Positions 34,467 through 44,529 of a DNA stretch of 64,000 bases are shown here, piece after piece. How positions within the stretch are numbered: the stretch's first letter is position 1; each line of letters starts with the position of its first letter. The translations under genes and the position numbers were made by a program. Below the pieces are notes generated by a model. It was given only the letters and a program-made list of their open reading frames with translations. It did no database searches and was not told the DNA's origin. The stretch is from Rhizobium sp. Root708 (GTDB taxonomy: Bacteria; Pseudomonadota; Alphaproteobacteria; Rhizobiales; Rhizobiaceae). The stretch covers positions 317,794-381,793 of the forward strand of contig NZ_LMHV01000040.1 in assembly GCF_001429725.1 (NCBI RefSeq), in the 5' to 3' direction.

Positions 34467-34901
34467 TCAGAACCAGACGTCGCCGACCGTCCGCCCGTCG
34501 GTCGGCATATCCTCGAAACTATGCAAGCCATCGAAGCATCTTAGCGGAATGCCTGCCACATCTTCGGGTTCGGCGAGGCGAAGATTGACCGCGATCCTTG
34601 TCCGGCCGTCCTCTCCAGTCGTCAGGCTTCGCCAGCTGACGACATTTCCGCAGTGACTGCAGAAATTGAAAGACAAGCATCGCGAGCCGCGAATGTAGGG
34701 ACGAAGCGCCTGGGTGGGGTCCTCAACTTCAATTCCATGGCCATCGTAATCATAAGCCCAGAGCACGCCATAACGCCGGCAGGCCGTGCAATTGCAGATC
34801 GTCGCATCGGGAATATGCCCCCTGAAGGTCCAGCGGACGGCTCCGCAGAGGCAGCTGCCGTGGGTTACGTTTCCATGACTTTGTGCTTCATCTGCCGTCA
34901 T
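34467..34901 (-). CDS. GFA family (CENP-V-like) zinc protein
   Basis: A 144-residue protein with the glutathione-dependent formaldehyde-activating (GFA) fold. The zinc ligands are visible: Cys17/Cys19 in GSCLCGAVRW, Cys36, Cys38 and Cys41 in CNCTACRRYG, and Cys81/Cys84 in NFCSHCGNVVSW. Despite the family name, most members have unknown function; some bind glutathione adducts. It is 12 bases downstream of a small exported protein on the same strand and convergent with the SorC gene. Confidence 0.88.
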   Translation of the reverse strand: MTADEAQSHGNVTHGSCLCGAVRWTFRGHIPDATICNCTACRRYGVLWAYDYDGHGIEVEDPTQALRPYIRGSRCLSFNFCSHCGNVVSWRSLTTGEDGRTRIAVNLRLAEPEDVAGIPLRCFDGLHSFEDMPTDGRTVGDVWF

Positions 34902-34913
34902 ACCGCACTCCCG

Positions 34914-35393
34914 TCACCGCAACTGACACAGGCGCGACAATTGCGACTGCGCCCAGTTGCGCCCGAAATCCTGCGTATCCGGCAATCCTGACAAAAGGCT
35001 GCCGATCTCGCCATCGATTTCTATGTGAGTGTCGGTAATTCTGCAGGCGGCCATATCGAGAGAAATGGTCGCGACGACCTTTCCCTCTACCGGTGCCATC
35101 TGGAAGAGAGCGTCGTCCCCGGTCTCGCAGGTGAGCAGCGCCGTTGCCCTTACGGAGGCCACACCGTCACCGGATGAGCAGACGTCTGCCGACAGGACCC
35201 TGAAGCTGCTGGTTCGATTGGGACCGACGGGAAGCTGCTCGCAGAGCTGCGCGGTCGATATCGCGTGCGAAATGTTGCGCCATTCCGGGCTATAGGTCGC
35301 GGACTTGCAGCCCGCCCATGCCGGCGCACTACCCATCAGACACAGGACAGTGGCGACGCCAACGATCCTGGACGGCTTCTCTCCTGCCTTCAT
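34914..35393 (-). CDS. Exported protein of unknown function
   Basis: A 159-residue protein with a signal peptide (about residues 1-27, ending SAPAWAG). The mature part has six cysteines, suggesting disulfide bonds in the periplasm, and no motif I recognise. It ends in WAQSQLSRLCQLR. It is probably cotranscribed with the GFA gene 12 bases downstream. Confidence 0.6.
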   Translation of the reverse strand: MKAGEKPSRIVGVATVLCLMGSAPAWAGCKSATYSPEWRNISHAISTAQLCEQLPVGPNRTSSFRVLSADVCSSGDGVASVRATALLTCETGDDALFQMAPVEGKVVATISLDMAACRITDTHIEIDGEIGSLLSGLPDTQDFGRNWAQSQLSRLCQLR

Positions 35394-35519
35394 GCTTCCG
35401 CCTCCCCGCGAATCCCAGCCGGAGAATCAAACCCGCAATTCCCGGGTTTTTGATGGCAGAAGTGGTCAGACAGGGCAGGATGCGGCGACGGAGGCGCGCC
35501 GCATCATGACTGCTACTGA

Positions 35520-36392
35520 TCAGGCGTGCGCCGCTTCCCAGCCGAGCATCGCCCGCTTGCGGGTCAGGCCCCAATGATAGCCGGTCAGCGCGCCGCTCTT
35601 GCCGAGCGCCCGGTGACAGGGAACCACGAACGAAATCGGGTTGGCGCCGACCGCCGCTCCGACGGCGCGCATGGCCGTGGGTCGTCCGATATCGTTGGCG
35701 ATATCGCTGTAGGTCACGGCCCTGCCGAACGGGATCTTCAGCAGGCTTTCCCAAACCTGCACCTGAAAATCGGTGCCAATCAGCACGACGCGTAGCGGCT
35801 GCTCGCATGTCCAGCGTCCCGGCTGGAATATGCGCTCCGCATAAGGCGCGGTCGCTTCGGTATCTTCGACATAGGCTGCATTCGGCCAGCGGCATGTCAT
35901 ATCCTCGAGGCAAGCCACTTCGTCACCGATATCGCTGAAAGCGAGCCCCGCAAGGCCACGCTCCGTTGCCATTACAAGTGCGAGGCCGAAAGGCGACGGA
36001 TGGAAGCCGTAGCGGATCGTCAACCCGCCGCCGCGCGCTTTCCATTCGCCGGGCGACATCGCCTCGTGGGTCACGAAAAGATCGTGCAGGCGGCTGGGGC
36101 CGGATAGCCCGACCTCGATCGACGTCTCCAGTAGCGGCATCGATTCCTGGCGCAGAAGCCGCTTTGCATGGTCGAGCGTAACGGCCTGCAGGAACGCCTT
36201 GGGAGAGAGGCCCGCCCAGCGCGTGAACGTCTTCTGCAGCTGCGTCGGCGACTGGCTGAGCCGCGCCGCGATGATTTCGAGAGACGGCTGATCGCGATAG
36301 TCCTCGGTGATTAGTTCGATCACCTGACGCACGGTTTCGTAATCAGAGCCCTCGGGCGTGATGTCGGTGTTCAGCTTGGCTACCATGTTCAT
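35520..36392 (-). CDS. AraC/methylated-DNA--cysteine methyltransferase fusion, Ada-like without the Zn domain
   Basis: A 290-residue protein. The N-terminal AraC-type domain (about residues 25-110; IAARLSQSPTQLQKTFTRWAGLSPKAFLQAV, shown by its ends) is fused to an O6-alkylguanine-DNA methyltransferase domain with the acceptor Cys259 in VVPCHRALG and GTDFQVQVWESLLKIPFG. The N-terminal cysteine-rich domain of E. coli Ada, which senses methylphosphotriesters, is absent. It therefore repairs alkylated bases, and how its DNA-binding half is switched is unclear. The ATG at 36392 has AAGGAG upstream. Confidence 0.9.
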   Translation of the reverse strand: MNMVAKLNTDITPEGSDYETVRQVIELITEDYRDQPSLEIIAARLSQSPTQLQKTFTRWAGLSPKAFLQAVTLDHAKRLLRQESMPLLETSIEVGLSGPSRLHDLFVTHEAMSPGEWKARGGGLTIRYGFHPSPFGLALVMATERGLAGLAFSDIGDEVACLEDMTCRWPNAAYVEDTEATAPYAERIFQPGRWTCEQPLRVVLIGTDFQVQVWESLLKIPFGRAVTYSDIANDIGRPTAMRAVGAAVGANPISFVVPCHRALGKSGALTGYHWGLTRKRAMLGWEAAHA

Positions 36393-36461
36393 GATCTTTC
36401 TCCTTGTACCAAGGAGATAGTCAAGGGCGGGATTGCAAGCCACCCGATTCTTGCCGGCCGG

Positions 36462-36959
36462 TCATATCCGCTGCTTGACGGTGGCAAGCGCCCGCTTGAA
36501 GGCCTTTGCAAAGCTCTCGCGGTCATCGGGATTGAGAAACGAGCCGATATCCGTGCCCTTTCCTTCCCCTGATATGTACATGGAAAGGATGCCTATTTCC
36601 TGGTGCCGGCGAACAAAGAAGCGGGTCCAGAACGGATTGAAGTGATGCTCGACCATCCTGCCTGACGGCGCGAACTTGCGGACCGAAATATCGGTGCGCG
36701 ATACAGTCACTTCCTCCCGCGCGCGGCCGGACCGGTAGTTCAGCCAGAAGGCACCATAGAGCAGCAGGAAATCCAGCCCGAAAAAGAAGCCGATCGGCCA
36801 GGCACCCGTCGCCACGAAGAACATGCCGTACAGGCCGCAGACGGCACCGGTCAGAAGCAGCAGCACCTTGAAACCCTTGCGACCGAGCGACCGGTAGGGA
36901 AAAAGCTCGGCGGCAAAAACAGGTGGTTCGTTGGCTCTATCGGCGTTGCTTTCCATCAT
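36462..36959 (-). CDS. DUF2244 family membrane protein
   Basis: About 165 residues with two close membrane helices (VLLLLTGAVCGLYGMFFVA; FFFGLDFLLLYGAFWLNY) followed by a soluble C-terminal domain (EVTVSRTDISVRKF, FNPFWTRFFVR, ISGEGKGTDIGSFLNPDDRE). This is the DUF2244 pattern, a family of unknown function common in alphaproteobacteria near endonuclease III genes. The frame begins with TTG at 36968; I chose the first ATG at 36959. It is head-to-head with nth, starts 22 bases apart, so they share a promoter region. Confidence 0.82.
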   Translation of the reverse strand: MMESNADRANEPPVFAAELFPYRSLGRKGFKVLLLLTGAVCGLYGMFFVATGAWPIGFFFGLDFLLLYGAFWLNYRSGRAREEVTVSRTDISVRKFAPSGRMVEHHFNPFWTRFFVRRHQEIGILSMYISGEGKGTDIGSFLNPDDRESFAKAFKRALATVKQRI

Positions 36960-36981
36960 GGCTGCCAAGTATAGATTTTAC

Positions 36982-37764
36982 ATGCCGACTCCGAAACTCA
37001 AATCATCCGCCACATCGTCGCAGAACTCGAAAGTGATCGTCCGCCGCAAGAAGCCGGTGACGGTTCGCTCGGCCTATTCGGAAGCCGAGCGGGAGGAGAT
37101 ATTCCGGCGCTTCTCGATCCAGCGGCCGGAGCCGAAAGGCGAACTGGAGCACAGCAACCCATTCACCCTTGTCGTCGCCGTTGCTCTCTCCGCCCAGGCG
37201 ACGGACGCGGGCGTCAACAAGGCGACGCGCGCGCTCTTCAGGATCGCCGACACGCCCGAGAAGATGCTGGCGCTGGGGGAAGAGCGCGTCCGCGATTACA
37301 TCAAGACCATCGGGCTCTATCGGAACAAGGCGAAGAACGTCATCGCGCTCTCGCAGATGCTGGTCGACGCGTTCGGCGGCGTCGTGCCGCAGACGCGCGA
37401 GGAACTGGTTATGCTCCCGGGCGTCGGCCGCAAGACCGCCAACGTTGTGCTCTCCATGGCCTTCGGCCAGGCCACCATGGCGGTCGATACCCACATCTTC
37501 CGCATCGCCAACCGCATCAGGCTGGCGCCAGGAAAAACGACCGACGAGGTCGAGGAGCGGCTGATGAAGGTGGTGCCGCAACACTACCTCTACCACGCGC
37601 ACCACTGGCTGATCCTGCACGGCCGCTATACCTGCAAGGCCCGCAAACCGGAATGCGAGCGCTGCGTCATTGCCGACATCTGCAAATCGCCGGAAAAGAC
37701 CTGGGATGTGCCCGCCCCGCTGGTCGAGCTACCGCCGCAGGTGATCGGTGAGGCCGTCGAGTAG
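36982..37764 (+). CDS. nth: Endonuclease III
   Basis: A 260-residue base-excision-repair DNA glycosylase/AP lyase for oxidised pyrimidines. The helix-hairpin-helix LPGVGRKTANVVL carries the catalytic Lys151, Asp169 is in VDTHIFRI, and the [4Fe-4S] ligands are Cys218, Cys225, Cys228 and Cys234 (C-x6-C-x2-C-x5-C). About 50 extra N-terminal residues rich in Lys/Ser precede the core. I use the ATG at 36982; the frame is open to 36931 but would overlap the divergent DUF2244 gene. Confidence 0.95.
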   Translation: MPTPKLKSSATSSQNSKVIVRRKKPVTVRSAYSEAEREEIFRRFSIQRPEPKGELEHSNPFTLVVAVALSAQATDAGVNKATRALFRIADTPEKMLALGEERVRDYIKTIGLYRNKAKNVIALSQMLVDAFGGVVPQTREELVMLPGVGRKTANVVLSMAFGQATMAVDTHIFRIANRIRLAPGKTTDEVEERLMKVVPQHYLYHAHHWLILHGRYTCKARKPECERCVIADICKSPEKTWDVPAPLVELPPQVIGEAVE

Positions 37765-37769
37765 GACGT

Positions 37770-38483
37770 TCACATCCGAACGCCGAGTTCCTGGCGCGAC
37801 AGCAGCTTGTTGAGATGCACCATCATGCCCGCGGCAAACAGCGGCGTCAGCAGATTGACGATAGGAACGGCCAGAAATCCGGCGATGACGAGGCCGGCAA
37901 GAAAGACGGTGCCGGCGTGTTGCGCCCGGAACTGCCGCGCTTCCTCAGGCGAGCGAAATCTCATCGCCGCGAACTCGAAGAACTCCCGCCCTAAAAGGTA
38001 GCCGTTGACCAGAAAGAACGCCGCGATGTTGATGCCCGGTATGAAAAGCAGAAACAGCGCGACGACATTGCCGAGGATCACGACGCCGAGGAACTTGATC
38101 GAACTGGAGATCGAGGCCGCCAACGGCATCGCCGTCCCCGCGGCGTCCGACGGATAGTCACGCTTCTCGACGATCTCGGCAACGTCGTCGAGAAACAGGC
38201 CGGCGATCAACGCCGTCACCGGTGACAGCAGTAAAGCCAGTCCGAGCGCAAGCCCGATCCCAGCCATGATCAGGAAAACAAAGCTCAGCCAGCCAGCCCA
38301 ATCAGGCATGGCCGGAAAGAAGGCGGCGATCCAGGGGAAGATGAGGGAGATGAAAACGCTGCGCAGCGCCAGCCACAAAGCGACGAGCACAAGAACGGTC
38401 AGCCCGAGCACTTTCCAGAAAACCGACCTCGTCTCCACCGCGAAAAGATTAGCGGCAGCAAGGCGGGCGGCTTGAAAGATCAT
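37770..38483 (-). CDS. EI24/CysZ-like membrane protein
   Basis: A 237-residue inner-membrane protein with about four to five helices and the CysZ/EI24 family signature region FIPGINIAAFFLVNGYLLGREFFEFAAMR (shown by its ends). CysZ takes up sulfate in some bacteria; no cysteine biosynthesis genes are near, so only the family is assigned. It is convergent with nth (5-bp gap) and divergent from the RpiR gene across 224 bp. Confidence 0.8.
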   Translation of the reverse strand: MIFQAARLAAANLFAVETRSVFWKVLGLTVLVLVALWLALRSVFISLIFPWIAAFFPAMPDWAGWLSFVFLIMAGIGLALGLALLLSPVTALIAGLFLDDVAEIVEKRDYPSDAAGTAMPLAASISSSIKFLGVVILGNVVALFLLFIPGINIAAFFLVNGYLLGREFFEFAAMRFRSPEEARQFRAQHAGTVFLAGLVIAGFLAVPIVNLLTPLFAAGMMVHLNKLLSRQELGVRM

Positions 38484-38707
38484 TTTGACGTCTCCGGTTG
38501 TGGCCAGGATGTAAGAAATGGATCTTTGAACGGCAAGGCTGAAAATATTTCGGTTGTTCTTCGAAATCTTGTCGGAAAAGGCATATTAATATATATTTAT
38601 CTAACATCACAATTTGCTGGAGATGTGCAGCTTCTAGGCGCTTTTGCAAACCGACGGTTTACTTCAAGTGACCAAGAAACACTTCCGGAAAGATCAGGAA
38701 ATCTGCC
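38484..38707. other. AT-rich promoter region upstream of the RpiR gene
   Basis: This 224-bp divergent gap is clearly richer in A/T than its surroundings (ATATTAATAT at 38583-38592, then ATATATTTATC). It must hold the promoters for the RpiR regulator and the CysZ-like gene. No clear large operator palindrome was seen. Confidence 0.5.
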
Positions 38708-39562
38708 GTGGAAGATTTTGTTCACAAGCTCCGGCACTACGCCAAATCCGGCACCCCCGCCGAACGGCGGATCGCGAAATATTTCGCCGAACACCTCAAT
38801 GATCTGCCGTTCGAAACCGCCGCATCGGTCGCCGATCGGCTGGATCTGAGCCCTATGACCGTCGGCCGTTTTCTGCGTGCGCTCGGCTATCAGGGATTGG
38901 ATAGCGTCAAGGTGCAGATCCGCGAGACGACAAGCATTTCGGCAACGCAGATGCAGGCCTCGATCACGGAATTGCAGACCGATGCGTCCGACGGCAAGAC
39001 GCTGGCGATGCTGGTTTCCGAGCAGATCCAGGCGCTTCACCACATCTACCATCTGACAGGCCAGCCGCAATGGAAGGACGCGATCGCCGCGATCAACGTC
39101 GCCCGCGAGGTCTTCGTGGCATCGCATGCGGGTCTATCAGGCTTCGCGGCTCATTTCTGTCAGCGCCTAACGCAGGCGCGCGACGGCGTCTGCGCGCTCG
39201 ATGGGACCGGCAGTCGCTTTGCCGAGCTCTTCGCACGCCTGAACGGCAACGACGCGCTGCTCGTCGTCATCGACAGCCAGCGCTTCGGCAAGGCACGGCT
39301 CCTGGCCCGCACTGCCCGGCGCTACGGCTACAAGGTTCTGGTGATCACCGCCCAAAGCGCAAACTGGATGCCCGATCAGACCAACCTGATCCTGCCGTTG
39401 CCGGCGTGTCGCCCGGACGAAGGCGATTGCCTGCCTCCCCTGATGGCGCTTCTCGATTGCCTCTCGGAGGCCGTCGTTACCGCGGCCGGGCAGGAAGCAA
39501 CGGCGCGAAAGCGGCGGATGGCCGAATTCGCCGCCATGCTGGGCGAAAGCGCCCATCGCTGA
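38708..39562 (+). CDS. RpiR/MurR family regulator with SIS domain
   Basis: A 284-residue regulator. The N-terminal RpiR-type helix-turn-helix covers about residues 1-75 (RRIAKYFAEHLNDLPFETAASVADRLDLSPMTVGRFLRALG, shown by its ends), and the C-terminal sugar-isomerase (SIS) domain about 120-270 (EVFVASHAGLSGFAAHF; LLVVIDSQRFGKARLLARTARR). It begins with GTG at 38708. SIS domains bind phosphosugars. It converges on the pentulose kinase gene, 10 bases apart, so it may sense the kinase product or another sugar phosphate from the polyol pathway. Confidence 0.87.
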   Translation: MEDFVHKLRHYAKSGTPAERRIAKYFAEHLNDLPFETAASVADRLDLSPMTVGRFLRALGYQGLDSVKVQIRETTSISATQMQASITELQTDASDGKTLAMLVSEQIQALHHIYHLTGQPQWKDAIAAINVAREVFVASHAGLSGFAAHFCQRLTQARDGVCALDGTGSRFAELFARLNGNDALLVVIDSQRFGKARLLARTARRYGYKVLVITAQSANWMPDQTNLILPLPACRPDEGDCLPPLMALLDCLSEAVVTAAGQEATARKRRMAEFAAMLGESAHR

Positions 39563-39572
39563 TCCCCAACGG

Positions 39573-41156
39573 CTATTCCATCACCTCCAGCTCGGCGCGA
39601 TGCCGGTACATCGCCATCAGTCGCCGATAGTCCCTGTCGTAGACCGCCCGTTTGCTTGCGTCCGGAAACCGCACGTCGCCTCCGGGGTACATCGCCTCGC
39701 CTGCGGCAGGCAGATCGGCATGGAAGCCGCAGGCGACGGATGCGGCCATCGCGGTTCCGAGCAGCACGGCCTCGTTCATCTTCGGCACGACGACCTTGCA
39801 GCCAGTCGCATCCGAGTAGAGTTCCATCAGCACGGGGTTCTTCACATGGCCGCCCGCGACATGCAGGGTGTCGGGCACGTAGCCATATTCCTTCATCCGC
39901 TCGAGGATATGGCGGATTCCGAGCGCGATCCCGACGGCTGTGCGCCAGTAGAGCGCGCAGAGCCCGTCGAAGGAGCTATCGAGCGTCAGCCCACTGATGG
40001 CGCCGACGGCATGCGGATCGGCAAGCGGCGAGCGGTTGCCGTGGAAATCGGGCAGGACGAAGATGCGAGCGCCGAATTCATCCCCCTCTTCGGAGCGAAG
40101 CTGGGCAATGCGCAATGCGATCCTCTGATGCAAGGCGGCGGTCGGCTCACCGCCTGCCGCATGCATCCGCACGATATGATCGAGCAGAGCGCCGGTCGCC
40201 GATTGCCCAGCCTCGACCAGCCAGGTTTCCGGAAAGACCGCTTCGTAATACGGGCCCCACATGCCGTGGCTTGGCTTGCGGTCGCGCGAAAACGACACGA
40301 TGCAGCTCGATGTGCCGGCAATCAGCGCCAACTGGCGCTCGAGCGCGCTGGTATCGCGCGCCTCGCCGCCAAGCGTGCCGAGCGCGCCCGCATAAGCGTC
40401 AATCATGCCAGCGGAGACATGGCACTTGGTCGTCAGGCCGAGCGCGGAAGCAGCCTCCCGTGTCAGTGTCCCGACGCTTCTGCCGACCGGAACCGTTTCG
40501 CTAGGCAACCGTCCGCGCTCCTGTAGGTCTTCAAGCCCGATCTGCTCGAGAAAATCCGACTGCCAGCCCTTGTCGAGATGCGCGAGATAATTCCACTTCG
40601 CCGTCAACGTACAGCGCGACCTTGCCAGCGCGCCTGACGCCTTCCAGGTCATGAAGTCGGCAAGGTCGAAGAGATAACCGGTGTTCATCCATGTGCCCGG
40701 CAGCTTCTTCTTCAGCCACATCAGCTTCGGCATTTCCATCTCGGGCGACATGAAGTGCCCGGAATGCTCCATGACGGGATGTTTCGTGGCCGTGCAGAAA
40801 TCGGCCTCCTTCAGCGCCCGGTGGTCGAGCCAGACGATGGTATCGAACCGTCGCTCGCCGCCGGTTGAAACGCTGATCTGCCCGCCATCGACGTCACGCA
40901 CGACGAGCGAACAGGTGGCGTCGAAGCCGATCGCACCGACTGATTCCGGTGCCGCGCCGGATTGCTCCATGGCCTTGCGCACGGAGATACAGACAGCCGA
41001 CCAGATATCTTCGGAATCATGCTCGGCGTGATTTTCACGCGGGCGGTTCATGATGATCGGATGTTCGGCCTTGCCCAGGAGCTGGCCACGGATATCGAAG
41101 ACGCCAGCGCGCGCGCTGCCGGTGCCGATATCGACCGCGACCACATGCTGAGGCAT
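39573..41156 (-). CDS. FGGY-family pentulose kinase (D-ribulokinase-like)
   Basis: A 527-residue sugar kinase. It opens with VVAVDIGTGSARAGVFD (phosphate loop) and has IGFDATCSLVV, IVWLDHRA and the C-terminal LHVAGGHVKNPVLMELYSDATGCKV. Length and motifs match the FGGY pentulose kinases of the YDR109C/FGGY type, which prefer D-ribulose, rather than E. coli XylB (484 aa here at 4207). Its start overlaps the HAD stop as TAATG at 41154-41158, so it is translationally coupled at the end of the smo operon. It would phosphorylate the ketose made by MtlK. Confidence 0.85.
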   Translation of the reverse strand: MPQHVVAVDIGTGSARAGVFDIRGQLLGKAEHPIIMNRPRENHAEHDSEDIWSAVCISVRKAMEQSGAAPESVGAIGFDATCSLVVRDVDGGQISVSTGGERRFDTIVWLDHRALKEADFCTATKHPVMEHSGHFMSPEMEMPKLMWLKKKLPGTWMNTGYLFDLADFMTWKASGALARSRCTLTAKWNYLAHLDKGWQSDFLEQIGLEDLQERGRLPSETVPVGRSVGTLTREAASALGLTTKCHVSAGMIDAYAGALGTLGGEARDTSALERQLALIAGTSSCIVSFSRDRKPSHGMWGPYYEAVFPETWLVEAGQSATGALLDHIVRMHAAGGEPTAALHQRIALRIAQLRSEEGDEFGARIFVLPDFHGNRSPLADPHAVGAISGLTLDSSFDGLCALYWRTAVGIALGIRHILERMKEYGYVPDTLHVAGGHVKNPVLMELYSDATGCKVVVPKMNEAVLLGTAMAASVACGFHADLPAAGEAMYPGGDVRFPDASKRAVYDRDYRRLMAMYRHRAELEVME

Positions 41157-41845
41157 TAAAGGTGCATCCCGTCCCGTTTATGTTTTCGGACAAGGTGGAT
41201 CAAATCCGGCATCGCGTCAAACACCGCTTCGGGCGAAAGCCGGTCAAGTTCAGCGCGATAGCCCGCGAAATTGGCGTGCGAGCCGCCGGTGAAGGCAAAC
41301 ACCGTCATACCTGCGGCCTTGGCCGCTTCGATGCCCGCGGGGCTATCCTCGATCACGACGCAATCGGCCGGATCGACGTGCATCTCGCGCGCCGCATGCA
41401 GGAAGAGGTCGGGCGCCGGCTTGCCGTTCTTTACCATCGTCGCGCTGAAGATGTCGGGCAGCCGATCGATCAGGCCAGTCACCGTCAGCGATAGGCGGAT
41501 GCGCTCCACCTGGCTCGAAGACGCGACACAACAGGGAATGCCGAGCCCGTCGATCGTCGCGGCAATGCCATCCATGGGCTTCAGCTCCTTGCGAAAGCGT
41601 GCATAGAGATTGGTGCGCAACTGCTCGAGAAATTCCTGTCCGGGATGGACGTTGTACTCGTTCTTCATCGCGTCGATGACGGTCGCGAGGCTTCGTCCGA
41701 GGAAGCGGCCATAGACCTCATCTTCGGTAATCGGCACTCCCAGATCGTTCATCGCCTTGACGAGAACGCTGACCGAGATCGGCTCGCTATCGACGAGCAC
41801 GCCGTCGCAGTCGAAGATGACCAGCCGTGTTTCAGCTTCAGCCAT
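41156..41845 (-). CDS. HAD superfamily phosphatase
   Basis: A 229-residue HAD hydrolase of the beta-phosphoglucomutase/sugar phosphatase subgroup. Motif I is FDCDGVLVDSEP with nucleophile Asp12 and Asp14, motif II is in VASSSQVER, and motifs III/IV are in KNGKPAPDLFLHAA and CVVIEDSPAGIEAAKAAGM. The frame is open to 41938, overlapping mtlK; the ATG at 41845 matches the family N-terminus. It lies between mtlK and the kinase gene. Possible roles are removing a toxic sugar phosphate or house-cleaning; the substrate is unknown. Confidence 0.87.
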   Translation of the reverse strand: MAEAETRLVIFDCDGVLVDSEPISVSVLVKAMNDLGVPITEDEVYGRFLGRSLATVIDAMKNEYNVHPGQEFLEQLRTNLYARFRKELKPMDGIAATIDGLGIPCCVASSSQVERIRLSLTVTGLIDRLPDIFSATMVKNGKPAPDLFLHAAREMHVDPADCVVIEDSPAGIEAAKAAGMTVFAFTGGSHANFAGYRAELDRLSPEAVFDAMPDLIHLVRKHKRDGMHL

Positions 41846-41897
41846 GACAGATCCAATCGCAGTTGGTGCAGAAGATCCCCTCCGCCGGACGGCAGAG

Positions 41898-41918
41898 GGT
41901 GGCGGCAGCAGTGCCACC
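41898..41918 (-). other. Small hairpin between mtlK and the HAD gene
   Basis: GGTGGC (41898-41903) pairs with GCCACC (41913-41918) in the 82-bp gap. There is no T-run, so it is more likely an mRNA-stabilising or attenuating hairpin than a full terminator. Confidence 0.4.
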
Positions 41919-41927
41919 ACCTGATCC

Positions 41928-43409
41928 TCACACGGCAAGCTTGTTGTCGAGATAGAGCTGCAGGGTTTCGCGCGTGCCCTTTTCCCACAGGGTTTTCAGT
42001 GCGTGGGCAAAGCGTTTGCGGAACACCTCGGATTTCGACACCTCGCCGAAGATGTCGTCGAAGGCGAGGAAGGCCATCGGATCGTCCTTGGCCTTCAGCG
42101 CTGCGGCATGCAGTCGGTCGGCGCTGGCGTCGTTGAAGACGATGTCCTTGCCGCTGTCGGTCTTGCCGGCGAAGTAGCGGCACCAGAGCGCCGAGACCAG
42201 TGCTAGCCCGACCACGTCGCGACCCTGGTTCAGGTTATCGAGCGTGGACGGCAGGATGAACTTCGGCTGGCGGTTGGAGCCGTCCTGCGCCAGGCGCGGG
42301 ATGGTGTCGGCGATCTTGGGGTTGAGCAGGCGATGCTCGATCAGCGCGAAGTAGTCGGTCAGCGAGGTGTTCGGGACCGGCGGCACGATCGGGATGATCT
42401 CTTCCTTTTCCAGCTTGGCGAGGAAGGCGCGGATCAGCGGGTCCTCCATCGAGTCATGCACGAAATGGATGTCCATCAGCGCCGCCGGATAGGCGATCGC
42501 CGCGTGGCCGCCGTTCAGGATGCGGATCTTCATGTGCTCGTAGGGTGTCACATCCGGCACGAAGGTGACACCGACCTTCTCCAGCGCAGGACGTCCTGAT
42601 GTGAACTTGTCTTCCAGCACCCACTGCTTGAACTCTTCGCAATAGACAGGCCAGTTGTCCTCGATGCCGAAAGCGTCCTTCAGGAGGTCGATCTCGCGCT
42701 GCCCCGTCGCCGGTGTGATGCGATCCACCATCGCGTTCGGGAAGGCGACATTCGCTTTGATCCAGTCGGCAAAGGCGGGATCGGACAGGCGTGCGGTACC
42801 GACGACAGCATTCGACGTGACGACGCCGTTATGCGGAATGTTATCGCAGGACATGACCGTGAACGGCACGATACCCTTGTCCTTGCGCGCCTTGAGGCCG
42901 GCAACGATCAGGCCGAAGACCGTCTTCGGTTCGGACGGGTTCTGTCCATCAGCGGATATCGCCGGATGGCCTGGATTGAACTTGCCGGATGCGTCGATGA
43001 AATAGCCGCCTTCGGTGATCGTCATCGAAACGATGCGGATCGTGGGATCGGCCAGCTTGGCAATGATCGTCCTTGCATCGCCGACCGGCAGGATGTCGAT
43101 CATCGGCGCGGTGACGCGCGCAGCCGTCTTGTTGTTGTCCTGCTCGACGACCGTTGTCAGGAAATCCTGGTCGGCGAGTTTGTCGCGCATCGCCGCGTCG
43201 GAGGGAAGAATGCCCGCGCCGATGATCGCCCAGTCATGATCCTCGCCCAGGTTGAACAGGTCGTCGAGATAGATCGCCTGATGGGCGCGGTGGAAATTGC
43301 CGACGCCGAAGTGCACGATGCCCGCCTTCAGCGACGCCCGCTCATAGGCAGGCACGGTGGCCGTCTTTGCCGCGTTGGAAAGCGTTGCCAGCGATAGTTT
43401 GCACGTCAT
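41928..43409 (-). CDS. mtlK: Mannitol 2-dehydrogenase, long-chain polyol type
   Basis: A 493-residue NAD-dependent polyol dehydrogenase, oxidising mannitol to fructose or D-arabitol to D-xylulose. It has the family start IVHFGVGNFHRAHQAIYLDDL (shown by its ends; the nucleotide-binding loop is GVGNFHRAH), the signature MSCDNIPHNG, and the catalytic Lys region in KIRILNGGHAAIAYPAAL. Length equals Pseudomonas and Sinorhizobium enzymes. It follows smoK after a 121-bp GC-rich gap. In Sinorhizobium meliloti a sorbitol dehydrogenase gene (smoS) sits between smoK and mtlK; none is present here. Confidence 0.92.
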   Translation of the reverse strand: MTCKLSLATLSNAAKTATVPAYERASLKAGIVHFGVGNFHRAHQAIYLDDLFNLGEDHDWAIIGAGILPSDAAMRDKLADQDFLTTVVEQDNNKTAARVTAPMIDILPVGDARTIIAKLADPTIRIVSMTITEGGYFIDASGKFNPGHPAISADGQNPSEPKTVFGLIVAGLKARKDKGIVPFTVMSCDNIPHNGVVTSNAVVGTARLSDPAFADWIKANVAFPNAMVDRITPATGQREIDLLKDAFGIEDNWPVYCEEFKQWVLEDKFTSGRPALEKVGVTFVPDVTPYEHMKIRILNGGHAAIAYPAALMDIHFVHDSMEDPLIRAFLAKLEKEEIIPIVPPVPNTSLTDYFALIEHRLLNPKIADTIPRLAQDGSNRQPKFILPSTLDNLNQGRDVVGLALVSALWCRYFAGKTDSGKDIVFNDASADRLHAAALKAKDDPMAFLAFDDIFGEVSKSEVFRKRFAHALKTLWEKGTRETLQLYLDNKLAV

Positions 43410-43530
43410 GTCTCAGTCCTCTTGAAGGTCTTCGGGGCCAGCCATGACCCCGCGGGCCTGTCGGCCCCGGTATCGGCGCGCCGGGCACCTCGTCCGGCAC
43501 GCGCGGTCTTCCCCACCCCGGAAGCCTTGC

Positions 43531-44511
<981 letters not shown>

Positions 44512-44529
44512 GTTTCTCTCCCTGAGATC

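Noticed and set aside
43410..43530. Possible gene or strong hairpins in the smoK-mtlK gap
   Set aside because: The 121 bp hold only short GC-rich dyads without a T-run and no plausible coding frame; too little to annotate as a site.
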